A DNA stretch of 6,365 bases from an uncultured bacterium. Lineage in GTDB: Bacteria; Verrucomicrobiota; Verrucomicrobiia; Opitutales; Intestinicryptomonadaceae. Position 1 is the stretch's first letter. Every line of letters starts with the position of its first letter. Positions 6,191 to 6,365 of the stretch are shown piece by piece. The position numbers and the translations under genes were made by a program. The stretch covers positions 1 to 6,365 of the forward strand of contig CAJMOT010000119.1 in assembly GCA_905214995.1 (NCBI GenBank), written 5' to 3'. The notes under the pieces were generated by a model that searched no databases, was not told the DNA's origin, and saw only the letters and a program-made list of their open reading frames with translations.

Positions 6191-6365
6191 TTCGAATAAA
6201 ACGAGCGGAAATTTTCAAACGCGGCGTCCGCAATTTCGGCCGCGGACGCGGAGCGCACGGCGGCAAGCGACGCCGCCGGCGTTCTGATGGCCGTGGCCTT
6301 TTCCTGCCTCGTAAGAACAAGGAATATTCGGGAAAAACTGGCTGACATCAGGTCGAAATACGACA
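6187..6365 (-). CDS. C-terminal end of an unrecognised protein (runs off the right edge)
   Basis: A frame open from the right edge (first whole codon at 6363) ends with TGA at 6189-6187, overlapping the tcdA ATG by 4 bases. The 58 visible residues end in a segment with helix-like spacing, ATAIRTPAASLAAVRSAS, then AAEIADAAFENFRSFYSK. The third-codon-position GC bias resembles its neighbours, and the ATGA junction is the same as at prc/rpiB, which both support a real gene. I do not recognise the family: there is no active-site motif, metal site or membrane segment in this piece. The other two frames on this strand close with stops before or near the overlap. It is probably the first or an internal gene of the operon that continues with tcdA. 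Confidence 0.6.
   Translation of the reverse strand, partial: SYFDLMSASFSRIFLVLTRQEKATAIRTPAASLAAVRSASAAEIADAAFENFRSFYSK

Noticed and set aside
1..6365. Mobile element, CRISPR array, defence island or tRNA gene
   Set aside because: No transposase, integrase, direct-repeat array, attachment-like duplication or tRNA T-loop was found on either strand; the genes are ordinary chromosomal families.

Overview
The window looks like ordinary chromosomal DNA from a GC-rich, Gram-negative bacterium. All six recognisable genes and one partial unknown gene lie on the minus strand, so transcription runs from the right end to the left. Lipid A synthesis (lpxB) shows an outer membrane. The mix of a long Prc-type S41 protease, a rhomboid with a soluble C-terminal tail, a Gfo/Idh/MocA oxidoreductase placed just before lpxB, and mostly SD-poor starts after AT-rich spacers suggests the Verrucomicrobiota or a relative. 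That placement is an inference from gene content; no marker gene here settles it.

From right to left there are two blocks. The first (6365 to 1612) is a tight run: the C-terminal end of an unrecognised protein, tcdA (tRNA ct6A dehydratase), a rhomboid intramembrane protease, a periplasmic Prc/tail-specific protease of 801 residues, and an RpiB/LacA/LacB-family sugar-phosphate isomerase. Two junctions are 4-base ATGA overlaps (unknown/tcdA and prc/rpiB) and the other two gaps are 33 and 56 bases, so this is probably one operon whose promoter lies outside the window. The functions are not an obvious pathway: tRNA modification, two membrane or envelope proteases and a sugar-phosphate isomerase.

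A 461-base stretch without a gene (1151 to 1611) follows. It holds possible minus-strand promoter elements and a 13-bp inverted repeat enclosing a smaller hairpin, all placed to form the leader of the second block. The second block (1150 to 1) is a Gfo/Idh/MocA oxidoreductase followed 30 bases later by the start of lpxB, which runs off the left edge. This pair points to lipid A synthesis; the oxidoreductase resembles the GnnA type that makes a 3-keto sugar nucleotide for amide-linked lipid A, but no GnnB transaminase is visible.

No mobile element, CRISPR array, tRNA, rRNA or obvious new defence-like system was seen. The points most worth a second look are the RpiB-family protein lacking the histidines of classical RpiB, the insertion and altered active-site region of the Prc protease, the oxidoreductase-lpxB pair, and the structured leader upstream of that pair.
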